Origin: Sulfitobacter sp.
Lineage (GTDB): Bacteria > Pseudomonadota > Alphaproteobacteria > Rhodobacterales > Rhodobacteraceae
Assembly (NCBI GenBank): GCA_024636395.1
Contig: JAGXHD010000172.1
Coordinates: 1-5,695 of the forward strand
Direction: 5' to 3'
DNA: 5,695 nucleotides
Shown here: positions 1-5,534 of the stretch, one piece after another
Numbering within the stretch: position 1 is the stretch's first letter
Layout: the number at the start of each line of letters is the position of its first letter
Position numbers and translations under genes: made by a program
Notes under the pieces: model-generated
Database searches by the model: none
What the model was told of the DNA's origin: nothing
Seen by the model: the letters and a program-made list of their open reading frames with translations, nothing else

Positions 1-191
1 CCGCATTGGCCGCGGGCTGGGGGGCAAACTGGCTCAGCGGCTGGCCCAGCCATGATCGTATGTTCATGCAGGAAGGTCTCGGTCTCGCCCCCCACGAGCG
101 CGTCGCAGGCTTCATCCACATCGCCACCGAGACCAGTGCCCCACCGGACCGTCCGCGCCCCGACTTAGACACGCTCACCACATGGCTCTAG
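1..191 (+). CDS. Nitroreductase family protein, C-terminal fragment (5' end outside window)
   Basis: The reading frame is open from the first bases (first full codon at position 3) to a TAG at 189-191, giving about 62 residues of a protein that begins outside the window. The fragment contains GWGANWLSGW, then LGL and ERVAGFIHIATE, and ends with a proline/arginine-rich stretch (RPRPDLDTLTTWL). This series is typical of the C-terminus of short FMN-dependent nitroreductases of the YdjA-like group, where the region helps form the flavin pocket and the dimer interface. The family reduces nitro compounds or quinones with NAD(P)H in the cytoplasm; the substrate here cannot be told. The gene overlaps the next one by 10 bases if that gene starts at 182, so the two are probably co-transcribed. 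An internal TTG at position 6 is not a real start, because the frame and the similarity continue upstream of it. Family assignment is fairly secure; subfamily is inference. Confidence 0.8.
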   Translation, partial: ALAAGWGANWLSGWPSHDRMFMQEGLGLAPHERVAGFIHIATETSAPPDRPRPDLDTLTTWL

Positions 192-919
192 CGATGATTT
201 TCAAGGCTTTCGGCCTTGCCTTAGGCCAGCTGGGCGATCCAAGCTTTCGCCGGGTTCTGCTGCTGGGTGTAGGAGGTGCCGTGGCCTTGCTGGCCGCGGC
301 TGCTTGGGGCCTCTCCGCGCTCGTGGGCTGGTGGGCCGCTGACGGGATCACACTGCCGCTCATCGGCGAGGTGCAATGGCTGGATTTCGCGTTCAGCTGG
401 GGCGCCGTTGCGCTTGTGCTGCTGCTGTCGGTGTTCCTGATGGTGCCTGTCGCCTCTGCGATCACATCGCTGTTTCTCGACGATGTTGCCGATGCCGTCG
501 AGGCAGTACATTATCCTTCGATCCCGCAGCAGCCTCGCACGCCCTTCGGGGAAGCGCTACGTGATACAGTCGGCTTTCTTGTTGTGATCATCGCCGTGAA
601 CCTCGCGGCGCTCATACTTTACGTGATCTTCGCGCCTGTCGCCCTTTTTATCTTCTGGGCGGTCAACGGCTTTCTGCTCGGGCGCGAATACTACACGCTG
701 GCCGCCATGCGCCGCGTGGGCCGTAAGCGGGCGCGTGAGCTACGGCGCAAACATTTCGCGACGATCTGGGCTGCCGGGATTTTGATGGCGATGCCGCTCT
801 CCATCCCGCTCCTTAATCTCGTCATACCAATCCTTGGCGCCGCGACGTTTACTCATTTGTTCCAGATGATGCCACAGGGGCACCGCGGCCCACCCAATTC
901 TCCAGCTTATCCACAGTGA
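182..919 (+). CDS. EI24 / CysZ-like integral membrane protein
   Basis: A 245-residue hydrophobic protein with four membrane regions at about residues 25-50, 70-98, 130-165 and 193-227. Between the third and fourth lies NGFLLGREYYTLAAMRR followed by a very basic loop (residues 176-190). The N-terminal ALGQLGDPSFRRVL and the GREY motif are hallmarks of the EI24 domain family, which includes the sulfate permease CysZ; most alphaproteobacterial members have no tested function, so sulfate transport should not be assumed. Two starts are possible: ATG at 182, overlapping the nitroreductase stop, or ATG at 194, just after that stop (MIFKAFGLALGQ), which fits the usual short N-terminus of the family. 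Neither has a clear Shine-Dalgarno sequence, consistent with translation coupled to the upstream gene. The last ~18 residues, rich in Pro, Gly and Gln, are encoded in the part that overlaps the opposite-strand gene and look less like family sequence. Confidence 0.82.
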   Translation: MALAMIFKAFGLALGQLGDPSFRRVLLLGVGGAVALLAAAAWGLSALVGWWAADGITLPLIGEVQWLDFAFSWGAVALVLLLSVFLMVPVASAITSLFLDDVADAVEAVHYPSIPQQPRTPFGEALRDTVGFLVVIIAVNLAALILYVIFAPVALFIFWAVNGFLLGREYYTLAAMRRVGRKRARELRRKHFATIWAAGILMAMPLSIPLLNLVIPILGAATFTHLFQMMPQGHRGPPNSPAYPQ

Positions 920-1145
920 TCGCACCAGAAAGGATGATCGCAACGAAAGCCCCCCAAATCACGAGGGACAGCCCTGTGCACCAAAGCGCTTTCTTCTTCA
1001 GATGGTGATGCTCGGGCGCGCCCGCGTGGGTGCCCGGTACGATATCCTTCAAATCACCCTGCGTCTGAACCCGGATCGGCAGGATGATCAGAAATAGCAT
1101 AAACCAAACGATGGCAAACAGGACAAGCGCCGAGACAGGACCCAT
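849..1145 (-). CDS. DUF1467 family small membrane protein
   Basis: A 98-residue protein with two predicted membrane helices (about residues 5-24 and 54-76). The first helix leads into LPIRVQTQGD and a Gly/Pro/His loop ending in HHHLKKK (residues 46-52), the pattern of the alphaproteobacterial DUF1467 family. Length fits that family; the biochemical function is unknown. Its ATG shares one base with the stop of the upstream epimerase gene (TGATG), so it is almost certainly translated by coupling on the same transcript. DUF1467 genes beside a methylmalonyl-CoA epimerase gene are, as I recall, common in alphaproteobacteria, often followed by proS; here the next gene is instead the convergent EI24 gene, whose 3' end it overlaps by about 71 bp on the other strand. 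Confidence 0.85.
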   Translation of the reverse strand: MGPVSALVLFAIVWFMLFLIILPIRVQTQGDLKDIVPGTHAGAPEHHHLKKKALWCTGLSLVIWGAFVAIILSGAITVDKLENWVGRGAPVASSGTNE

Positions 1146-1549
1146 CAGACCTGCTCCAGCTCGACCAGCGCGCCGTTGAAATCCTTGGGATGCAGGAAGA
1201 TCACGGGCTTGCCATGAGCACCGATCTTCGGCTCGCCGGTGCCAAGCACCCGTGCGCCGGTAGATTTCAGGTGGTCTCGCGCGGCGATGATGTCATCTAC
1301 CTCGTAACAGATATGATGAATCCCGCCCGAAGGGTTTTTGTCGAGAAAGCCTTGAATGGGGGAGTTTTCGCCCAGCGGAAACAGCAGCTCGATCTTGGTA
1401 TTGGGCAGCTCTATGAAAATCACGGTTACGCCGTGGTCTGGCTCGTCCTGCGGGCCACCCACATTTGCGCCCAAAGCATTACGGTACTGGTCGGCAGCGG
1501 CTTCGAGGTCAGGCACGGCGATGGCCACGTGGTTTAAACGTCCGATCAT
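1145..1549 (-). CDS. mce: Methylmalonyl-CoA epimerase (VOC superfamily)
   Basis: A 134-residue protein that interconverts (2R)- and (2S)-methylmalonyl-CoA, linking propionyl-CoA carboxylase to methylmalonyl-CoA mutase in propionate, branched-chain amino acid and ethylmalonyl-CoA pathway metabolism in the cytoplasm. It has the two beta-alpha-beta-beta-beta modules of the vicinal-oxygen-chelate fold: LNHVAIAVPDL near the N-terminus and GGIHHICYEVDDI from residue 75. Likely metal ligands by comparison with characterised epimerases are His7, Glu54 (in KIELLFPLG), His78 or His79, and Glu130 (in ALVELEQ). The segment IGAHGKPVIFLHPKD (109-123) closely matches bacterial and mammalian epimerases. The ATG at 1549-1547 is preceded by a strong ribosome-binding site (GAGGAGAG, complement of about 1554-1561) at 4-nt spacing. 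It is the first gene of a two-gene unit with the DUF1467 gene and is divergent from the response regulator. Confidence 0.95.
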   Translation of the reverse strand: MIGRLNHVAIAVPDLEAAADQYRNALGANVGGPQDEPDHGVTVIFIELPNTKIELLFPLGENSPIQGFLDKNPSGGIHHICYEVDDIIAARDHLKSTGARVLGTGEPKIGAHGKPVIFLHPKDFNGALVELEQV

Positions 1550-1578
1550 GAAACTCTCCTCAATAAGAAATCTGCTCG

Positions 1579-1607
1579 TTTATGCGGTGCAAAAGTTTCG
1601 GGGGCAA
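1579..1607 (-). promoter_or_regulatory. Candidate promoter for the epimerase-DUF1467 unit
   Basis: Read on the minus strand, TTGCCC (complement of 1602-1607) is followed after exactly 17 bases by CATAAA (complement of 1579-1584). These are acceptable -35 and -10 elements for an alphaproteobacterial sigma-70 promoter and would give a short leader before the ATG at 1549. Identified by spacing and sequence only; no upstream element or start site is known. Confidence 0.3.
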
Positions 1608-1616
1608 TGCGTCGTG

Positions 1617-1631
1617 TTAACCATCTCTTAG
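1617..1631 (+). promoter_or_regulatory. CtrA-like binding site 1 upstream of the response regulator
   Basis: The bases read TTAA-CCATCTC-TTAG, one mismatch from the CtrA consensus TTAA-N7-TTAA, and include the exact octamer TTAACCAT often found in CtrA sites. It lies about 48 bp upstream of the response regulator start, a suitable place for an activator site overlapping a -35 region. It also sits upstream of the candidate epimerase promoter on the other strand. Motif recognition only. Confidence 0.45.
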
Positions 1632-1641
1632 GCATGCCTGC

Positions 1642-1657
1642 GTAACCATAGGGTAAC
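1642..1657 (+). promoter_or_regulatory. Second, weaker CtrA-like site
   Basis: The bases read GTAA-CCATAGG-GTAAC, i.e. the TTAA-N7-TTAAC pattern with only the first T of each half replaced by G. It begins 25 bp after the first site, on the same strand and in the same orientation, and repeats the core TAACCAT. It lies about 21 bp upstream of the response regulator start, where bound protein could overlap the -10 or the transcription start and might repress rather than activate. Confidence 0.35.
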
Positions 1658-1668
1658 TTGATGGAATC

Positions 1669-1674
1669 GGAGAG
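1669..1674 (+). promoter_or_regulatory. Ribosome-binding site that sets the response regulator start
   Basis: GGAGAG lies 4 bases before the ATG at 1679 and is the only good Shine-Dalgarno sequence in the area. The in-frame TTG at 1658 and ATG at 1661 have only a weak GGG upstream, and starting there would place this site inside the coding region. This is why 1679 was chosen. Confidence 0.6.
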
Positions 1675-1678
1675 CTTC

Positions 1679-2398
1679 ATGGATACCAATGACCCGTTCG
1701 CGGCCACCTATCCGGCCCCTACCGCCACACGCCCGCTTTTGGGGCTCACCGTTCTGGTGGTAGAGGATAGCAGATACGCCTGCGAAGCCATGCGCCTCCT
1801 CTGTCTGCGCTCCGGCGCGCGGATCCGGCGGGCCGATTGCATCCGCTCCGCACGGCGGCATCTTCAAGTATATCGGCCTTCGGTGGTCGTCGTCGATATG
1901 GGCCTGCCAGACGGAAATGGCGCCGATCTGATCACGGAGCTAGCTCAGGTAGAGGCCGAGAAGAGCGTCATTCTCGCTACCTCGGCCGACGATACCCTGG
2001 TGGCGGAGGCGATGGCAGCCGGCGCACAGGGCTTCCTGAGCAAACCGATTACATCGCTCGCCGTGTTCCAACAGATGGTACTGGCCGCCCTGCCTGCGGA
2101 CCGTCAGCCCCCTGGCCTGCGCGCAATCATAGATGAGCAGGTATCCCCCGACCAGATCGCTTATCACGACGATATTAACTATGCCGCCGAGCTTTTGGAC
2201 AATCTGCCGAACGACAAAGCACTGGATTACATCGCACAATTTTTGTCAGGCGTTGCCCGCTCTGTTGAAGACGAACGGATGGAGCAGGCAGCCTACGCGC
2301 TGGCGAGGCGACGCGCCGCCGGTGAGGCTGCAATTTCGGAAACTGCCCAGATTGCCGGATTGATCCAGCAGCGGCTTGCCACGAAAATTGCGATCTAG
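1679..2398 (+). CDS. Response regulator: N-terminal receiver domain with an unassigned helical C-terminal half
   Basis: From ATG 1679 the protein has 239 residues. Residues about 20-138 form a CheY-like receiver domain: acidic pair Glu29-Asp30 in LTVLVVEDSR, phospho-acceptor Asp73 in VVVVDMGLPDGNG, switch residues Thr101-Ser102, and Lys122-Pro123 in GFLSKP. All residues needed for phosphorylation are present. The C-terminal ~100 residues are predicted mainly helical and show no helix-turn-helix, GGDEF, EAL, HD-GYP or kinase motif. It is therefore not an obvious transcription factor; it may act by protein contact or within a phosphorelay. Residues 180-235 vaguely recall the helix layout of an Hpt domain but lack the H-x-L-K-G core, having AYALARRRAAG instead (speculative). 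No histidine kinase is adjacent. Two CtrA-like sites upstream suggest control by the CtrA system. It converges on the GNAT gene with a 4-bp stop-codon overlap. Confidence 0.88.
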   Translation: MDTNDPFAATYPAPTATRPLLGLTVLVVEDSRYACEAMRLLCLRSGARIRRADCIRSARRHLQVYRPSVVVVDMGLPDGNGADLITELAQVEAEKSVILATSADDTLVAEAMAAGAQGFLSKPITSLAVFQQMVLAALPADRQPPGLRAIIDEQVSPDQIAYHDDINYAAELLDNLPNDKALDYIAQFLSGVARSVEDERMEQAAYALARRRAAGEAAISETAQIAGLIQQRLATKIAI

Positions 2399-3129
2399 CG
2401 GGTCGGCAAAGTCGGATCAGAGGCAGCGCGGACGAGGCGAGTCATATCGCCCAGGCTTTCGCGCTGCCTGCCCTCCCCGTCAAAGTTGGAGGGAGACAAC
2501 CACGCGCCATAGGCTTCCTTGAGCGCGGGCCATTCCGCATCTATGGCAGCGAACCATGCCGTATCGCGGTTGCGCCCCTTCACGACTGCGGCCTGTCGGA
2601 AAACACCTTCAAAGCTGAACCCAAGACGCTGTGCCGCGCGGCGCGATGCGACGTTGAGCGCATTGCATTTCCACTCGTAGCGCCGATATCCCGCCTCAAA
2701 CGCCCATTCCATCATCAGATAAAGTGCCTCCGTCGCGGCGGCTGTTCGTTGAAGCGATGGGCTCAAGTTGATATGCCCAACTTCGATCGTGCCGGCGTCC
2801 GGCACCATCCGCAAGTAACTGGCAACACCTTCCCAATGCTCCGTCTGCAAATTCTTGATTGCATAAAACCGCGGATCGTTCTGCGAGGCGACGTCCCGGA
2901 CCCAACGGTGATACTGAGACGCCGAAGAAAACGGCCCGTAGGGCAGATAGTTCCAAACCGCATCGTCGTCCGCAAAGGAGCGATACAAAAGAGCGGCATT
3001 ATCCTCCGCTTTCAGCAACTCCAAGCGCACGAAACGCCCCTCGGCCGCGCGCCAATCGGGGACCGGAGGCGGCGCCCAGCGTTCGATAACAGCGCCTAGT
3101 GGTGCCTGGGAAGGAGAAATAGTGTTCAT
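2395..3129 (-). CDS. GNAT family N-acetyltransferase (RimJ/RimL type)
   Basis: From the ATG at 3129 the protein has 244 residues. It resembles the Acetyltransf_3 branch of acetyl-CoA-dependent N-acetyltransferases: EGRFVRLELL (30-39) opens the domain, YLRMVPDAGTIEVGHI (105-120) forms the central strands, the following SLQRTAAATEAL (125-136) is the likely acetyl-CoA pyrophosphate loop and helix, and NVASRRAAQRLGFSFEG (159-175) is the characteristic C-terminal motif. The canonical loop glycines (Q/R-x-x-G-x-G/A) are replaced by alanine, which many RimJ/RimL-like proteins tolerate. The acceptor is unknown: related proteins modify ribosomal-protein N-termini, amino acids, polyamines or antibiotics. 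A GTG at 3198 would add 23 residues rich in Arg and unlike the family, so 3129 is preferred, although neither start has a good Shine-Dalgarno sequence. The TAG stop is on the opposite strand of the CTAG that also ends the response regulator. Confidence 0.85.
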   Translation of the reverse strand: MNTISPSQAPLGAVIERWAPPPVPDWRAAEGRFVRLELLKAEDNAALLYRSFADDDAVWNYLPYGPFSSASQYHRWVRDVASQNDPRFYAIKNLQTEHWEGVASYLRMVPDAGTIEVGHINLSPSLQRTAAATEALYLMMEWAFEAGYRRYEWKCNALNVASRRAAQRLGFSFEGVFRQAAVVKGRNRDTAWFAAIDAEWPALKEAYGAWLSPSNFDGEGRQRESLGDMTRLVRAASDPTLPTR

Positions 3130-3240
3130 TGGAAGTAGTGATAAGCGCCCTCGCGCCCTACGCCAAGCAAAGAATCTGGGTCGCGACACCAGCTGCACAA
3201 ACCCTATTGATCAGTCAGGATATGCCTGTCGCTAGCCCCC

Positions 3241-3273
3241 AAACGAAAAACGCCGCAGGAGACTGCGGCGTTT
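3241..3273 (-). terminator. Rho-independent terminator of aspS
   Basis: AAACGCCGCAG (3248-3258) and CTGCGGCGTTT (3263-3273) form a perfect 11-bp stem around a 4-base loop. On the minus strand it begins 5 bases after the aspS stop and is followed by TTTTTCGTTT, a good U-tract. On the plus strand the tail TTTGTTTCTT is weaker, so some bidirectional activity is possible, but no plus-strand gene ends here. It insulates the GNAT gene from aspS transcription. Confidence 0.92.
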
Positions 3274-3278
3274 GTTTC

Positions 3279-5057
3279 TTACGTCTGGGGGATGACCCTC
3301 AATCCAAGCTCCATGAGCTGGTCGGGCATCGGGTCACTCGGCGCGTTCATCATCACATCTTCGGCCCGCTGGTTCATCGGGAACAGGATCACTTCGCGAA
3401 TGTTGCTTTCCTCTGCCAGCAGCATCACAATCCGGTCGATCCCCGCCGCACACCCCCCGTGGGGCGGCGCACCGTATTGGAACGCATTGACCATCCCGCC
3501 AAAACGCTTCTCAACCTCGTCCTTGCCATATCCGGCGATTTCGAAGGCCTTGAACATAATCTCGGGTCGGTGGTTTCGGATTGCGCCCGACACCAGTTCG
3601 TACCCGTTGCAGGCAAGGTCGTACTGAAATCCCAACACATCAAGAGGATCACCGTTAAGCGCCTCCATCCCGCCCTGTGGCATCGAAAACGGATTGTGCT
3701 CAAAGTCGATCTTGCCGGACACTTCATCCTTTTCGTAGATCGGAAAGTCGACAATCCAGGCGAAGGCAAAGCGGTCCGCTTCGGTCAAGCCGAGTTCCTC
3801 ACCGATCACATTGCGCGCACGACCAGCCACGGCCTCGAACGCCTTCGGCTTGCCACCTAGGAAAAACGCAGCATCACCGACCCCCAAACCAAGCTGGACG
3901 CGAATCGCCTCCGTCCGCTCAGGACCGATATTTTTCGCCAGCGGGCCGGCAGCTTCCATGCCCTCCCCCTGATCGCGCCAGAAGATGTAGCCCATACCAG
4001 GCAATCCCTCTTTTTGCGCAAAGGCATTCATCCGGTCGCAAAATTTACGGCTGCCTCCAGTGGGTGCCGGAATAGCACGGATCTGTGTGCCTTCTTGCTC
4101 CAACAGTTTCGCAAAGATTGCAAATCCCGAGCCGGCAAAATGCTGCGACACGACCTGCATCTTGATCGGGTTTCGCAGATCTGGTTTATCGGATCCATAC
4201 CAAAGTGCTGCATCTTTATAGGAGATTTGCGGCCACTCCTGATCGACCGGTTTACCACCGCCAAATTCCTCAAAGATGCCTGTGAGCACTGGCTGGATCG
4301 TATCGAACACATCCTGCTGCTCGACAAAAGACATCTCCAGATCGAGTTGATAGAAATCGGTGGGCGAGCGATCAGCGCGGGGATCTTCGTCGCGGAAGCA
4401 TGGTGCAATCTGAAAGTATTTATCGAAACCCGACACCATCAAAAGCTGTTTGAACTGCTGCGGCGCCTGCGGGAGAGCATAGAATTTTCCGGGGTGCTGG
4501 CGCGATGGCACCAGAAAATCGCGAGCGCCCTCGGGCGAGGATGCTGTGATGATTGGGGTCTGAAATTCCTTAAAAGACTGATCCCACATGCGTTTACGGA
4601 TCGAGCTCACCACGTCGGATCTTAGGAGCATGTTCCGCTGCATCTTCTCGCGGCGCAGATCGAGGTAGCGGTAGCGCAGGCGGGTCTCTTCCGGGTACTC
4701 CTGATCTCCGAAGACCTGAAGCGGGAGTTCGCCATTCACTTTACCTAGGACTTCTATCTCCCGGATAAACACCTCGATTTCACCGGTGGAGATCTTGGTG
4801 TTCACAAGCTCGGGCGACCGAGCTTTGACATCACCGTCAATCCGGATGCACCATTCCGCACGAACTTTTTCAACCTGTGCAAAAGCGTTGGAATCAGTGT
4901 CACAGATGAGTTGCGTAATACCGTAATGATCCCGCAAATCGATGAACAAAACGCCGCCATGGTCTCTGACCCTATGAACCCAACCAGACAAGCGAATTTT
5001 ATCGCCGACGTTCGTGGCGTTCAGTTCAGCACAAGTCTGGCTTCGGTAGGCGTGCAT
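3279..5057 (-). CDS. aspS: Aspartyl-tRNA synthetase, probably non-discriminating (Asp/Asn)
   Basis: A 592-residue class II synthetase, full length for the bacterial type (about 590). It charges tRNA-Asp with aspartate using ATP in the cytoplasm. The N-terminal OB-fold anticodon-binding domain (about 1-105) includes GWVHRVRDHGGVLFIDLRD. The catalytic core has RYRYLDLRR (128-136), SPEGARDFLVPSR (174-186), QAPQQFKQLLM (197-207), motif 2 with FRDED (221-225), DFYQLDLEMSF (234-244), the bacterial GAD insertion in the middle, and motif 3 GIDRIVMLL (539-547) with its ATP-binding Arg542. His33 followed by Gly-Gly, where discriminating enzymes such as E. coli have Leu-Gly-Ser, is the pattern of non-discriminating AspRS, which also charges tRNA-Asn for amidation by GatCAB. 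The ATG has a good Shine-Dalgarno GAGAGGG (complement of 5064-5070) 6 bases upstream. It is monocistronic here, with its own terminator. Confidence 0.98.
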   Translation of the reverse strand: MHAYRSQTCAELNATNVGDKIRLSGWVHRVRDHGGVLFIDLRDHYGITQLICDTDSNAFAQVEKVRAEWCIRIDGDVKARSPELVNTKISTGEIEVFIREIEVLGKVNGELPLQVFGDQEYPEETRLRYRYLDLRREKMQRNMLLRSDVVSSIRKRMWDQSFKEFQTPIITASSPEGARDFLVPSRQHPGKFYALPQAPQQFKQLLMVSGFDKYFQIAPCFRDEDPRADRSPTDFYQLDLEMSFVEQQDVFDTIQPVLTGIFEEFGGGKPVDQEWPQISYKDAALWYGSDKPDLRNPIKMQVVSQHFAGSGFAIFAKLLEQEGTQIRAIPAPTGGSRKFCDRMNAFAQKEGLPGMGYIFWRDQGEGMEAAGPLAKNIGPERTEAIRVQLGLGVGDAAFFLGGKPKAFEAVAGRARNVIGEELGLTEADRFAFAWIVDFPIYEKDEVSGKIDFEHNPFSMPQGGMEALNGDPLDVLGFQYDLACNGYELVSGAIRNHRPEIMFKAFEIAGYGKDEVEKRFGGMVNAFQYGAPPHGGCAAGIDRIVMLLAEESNIREVILFPMNQRAEDVMMNAPSDPMPDQLMELGLRVIPQT

Positions 5058-5076
5058 TATGGTCCCTCTCGCTGTG

Positions 5077-5107
5077 TCATTCAGAGCGTCATTTCATTGC
5101 AGAGCGT
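5077..5107. repeat. Imperfect direct repeat in the aspS leader
   Basis: TCATTCAGAGCGT (5077-5089) and TCATTGCAGAGCGT (5094-5107) differ by one inserted G and are spaced 17 bp start to start. They lie directly upstream of the aspS Shine-Dalgarno sequence. They could be a protein-binding pair or a small chance duplication. Confidence 0.5.
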
Positions 5108-5400
5108 GTGACATATGACGGGTGGAGGTACAACTTGGGAATTTGAAGGGGCTACGCGGGCTCGCGTTAAAATGTGTTGTTGGAGGTAATGAATGGATTG
5201 AATGAGAGTTGGGTGATTGGGAGGGTATTATACAGGATTATATCGGACGCGGGTTGTTTACGGGAGGTTGGGATTTTGGTGTTTTTGACGGGGCCTGGTT
5301 TTAGGTGTTTGGCATGTCGAGAGATTGCGCCGGAGCAGTGAATGGCGTTGTTTGAACCGCGTTTCGGTGGTGGTGTTGCCGGCGTTTGGTGGCAAGGTAC
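5108..5400 (-). other. Non-coding C-rich, G-poor (C>G bubble) stretch upstream of aspS
   Basis: No convincing gene lies here on either strand. A hand count of 5161-5400 gives, on the plus strand, about 93 G, 78 T, 42 A and 27 C, so an RNA read from the minus strand would be about 39% C, 33% A and only 11% G. Such long C-rich, G-poor, poorly structured RNA is the known signature of Rho-utilisation regions. It could end transcription arriving from a minus-strand gene beyond the right edge, or be the 5' leader of aspS. A weak hairpin, TTGCC/GGCAA (5376-5380 with 5391-5395), is the only clear dyad inside. The strand bias is seen directly; the Rho role is inference. Confidence 0.4.
5227..5242 (-). 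promoter_or_regulatory. Tandem TATAAT hexamers, possible -10 elements for aspS
   Basis: On the minus strand the bases read TATAATCCTGTATAAT, two perfect -10 hexamers 10 bp apart. A start just downstream would give aspS a leader of roughly 160-180 nt, G-poor in sequence. No acceptable -35 hexamer sits 16-18 bp upstream of either, so promoter activity is uncertain. Confidence 0.22.
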
Positions 5401-5534
5401 TCGTATGAAGTATTTTGACACCCGGATCGGATGAAGAACGATGGGGGCTTGCAGGTTAACAACAAAATGGCGCCTGCTTTTCAGGGGGTGGCGTTTGGAT
5501 GACCTCGACGAGAGAGGCTCAGGGTCGCTTCTTA
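5401..5534. other. Intergenic stretch with no recognised gene
   Basis: No plausible coding frame was found. On the minus strand, directly after the 5S-like segment, CCTC and GAGG can pair across TCTCGTC (complement of about 5503-5517), recalling a weak post-rRNA hairpin but without a T-tract. Nearer 5470-5495, CCTG/CAGG around AAAAG, followed by ATTTTGTTGTT, is a feeble terminator-like element. Neither is strong enough to call. Confidence 0.3.

Noticed and set aside
1658..1678. Upstream TTG (1658) or ATG (1661) start for the response regulator
   Set aside because: They lack a good Shine-Dalgarno sequence, whereas GGAGAG sits 4 bases before the ATG at 1679; they would also place the start inside or next to the second CtrA-like site.
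3130..3198. GTG start at 3198 adding 23 residues to the GNAT protein
   Set aside because: The added residues are Arg-rich and unlike the family, and GTG is less likely than the ATG at 3129, though the absence of a clear Shine-Dalgarno sequence at 3129 leaves some doubt.
3129..3860. 243-residue open frame on the plus strand across the end of aspS
   Set aside because: It is the opposite-strand shadow of the clearly functional aspS and also runs through the terminator hairpin; no family features.
4014..4625. 203-residue open frame on the plus strand inside aspS
   Set aside because: Antisense shadow of the AspRS catalytic domain, with no independent start signal or recognisable motif.
5415..5443. 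TTGACA on the plus strand as a promoter
   Set aside because: The -35 hexamer is perfect, but the hexamer 17 bases downstream (ACGATG) is a poor -10 and no plus-strand gene follows in the window.
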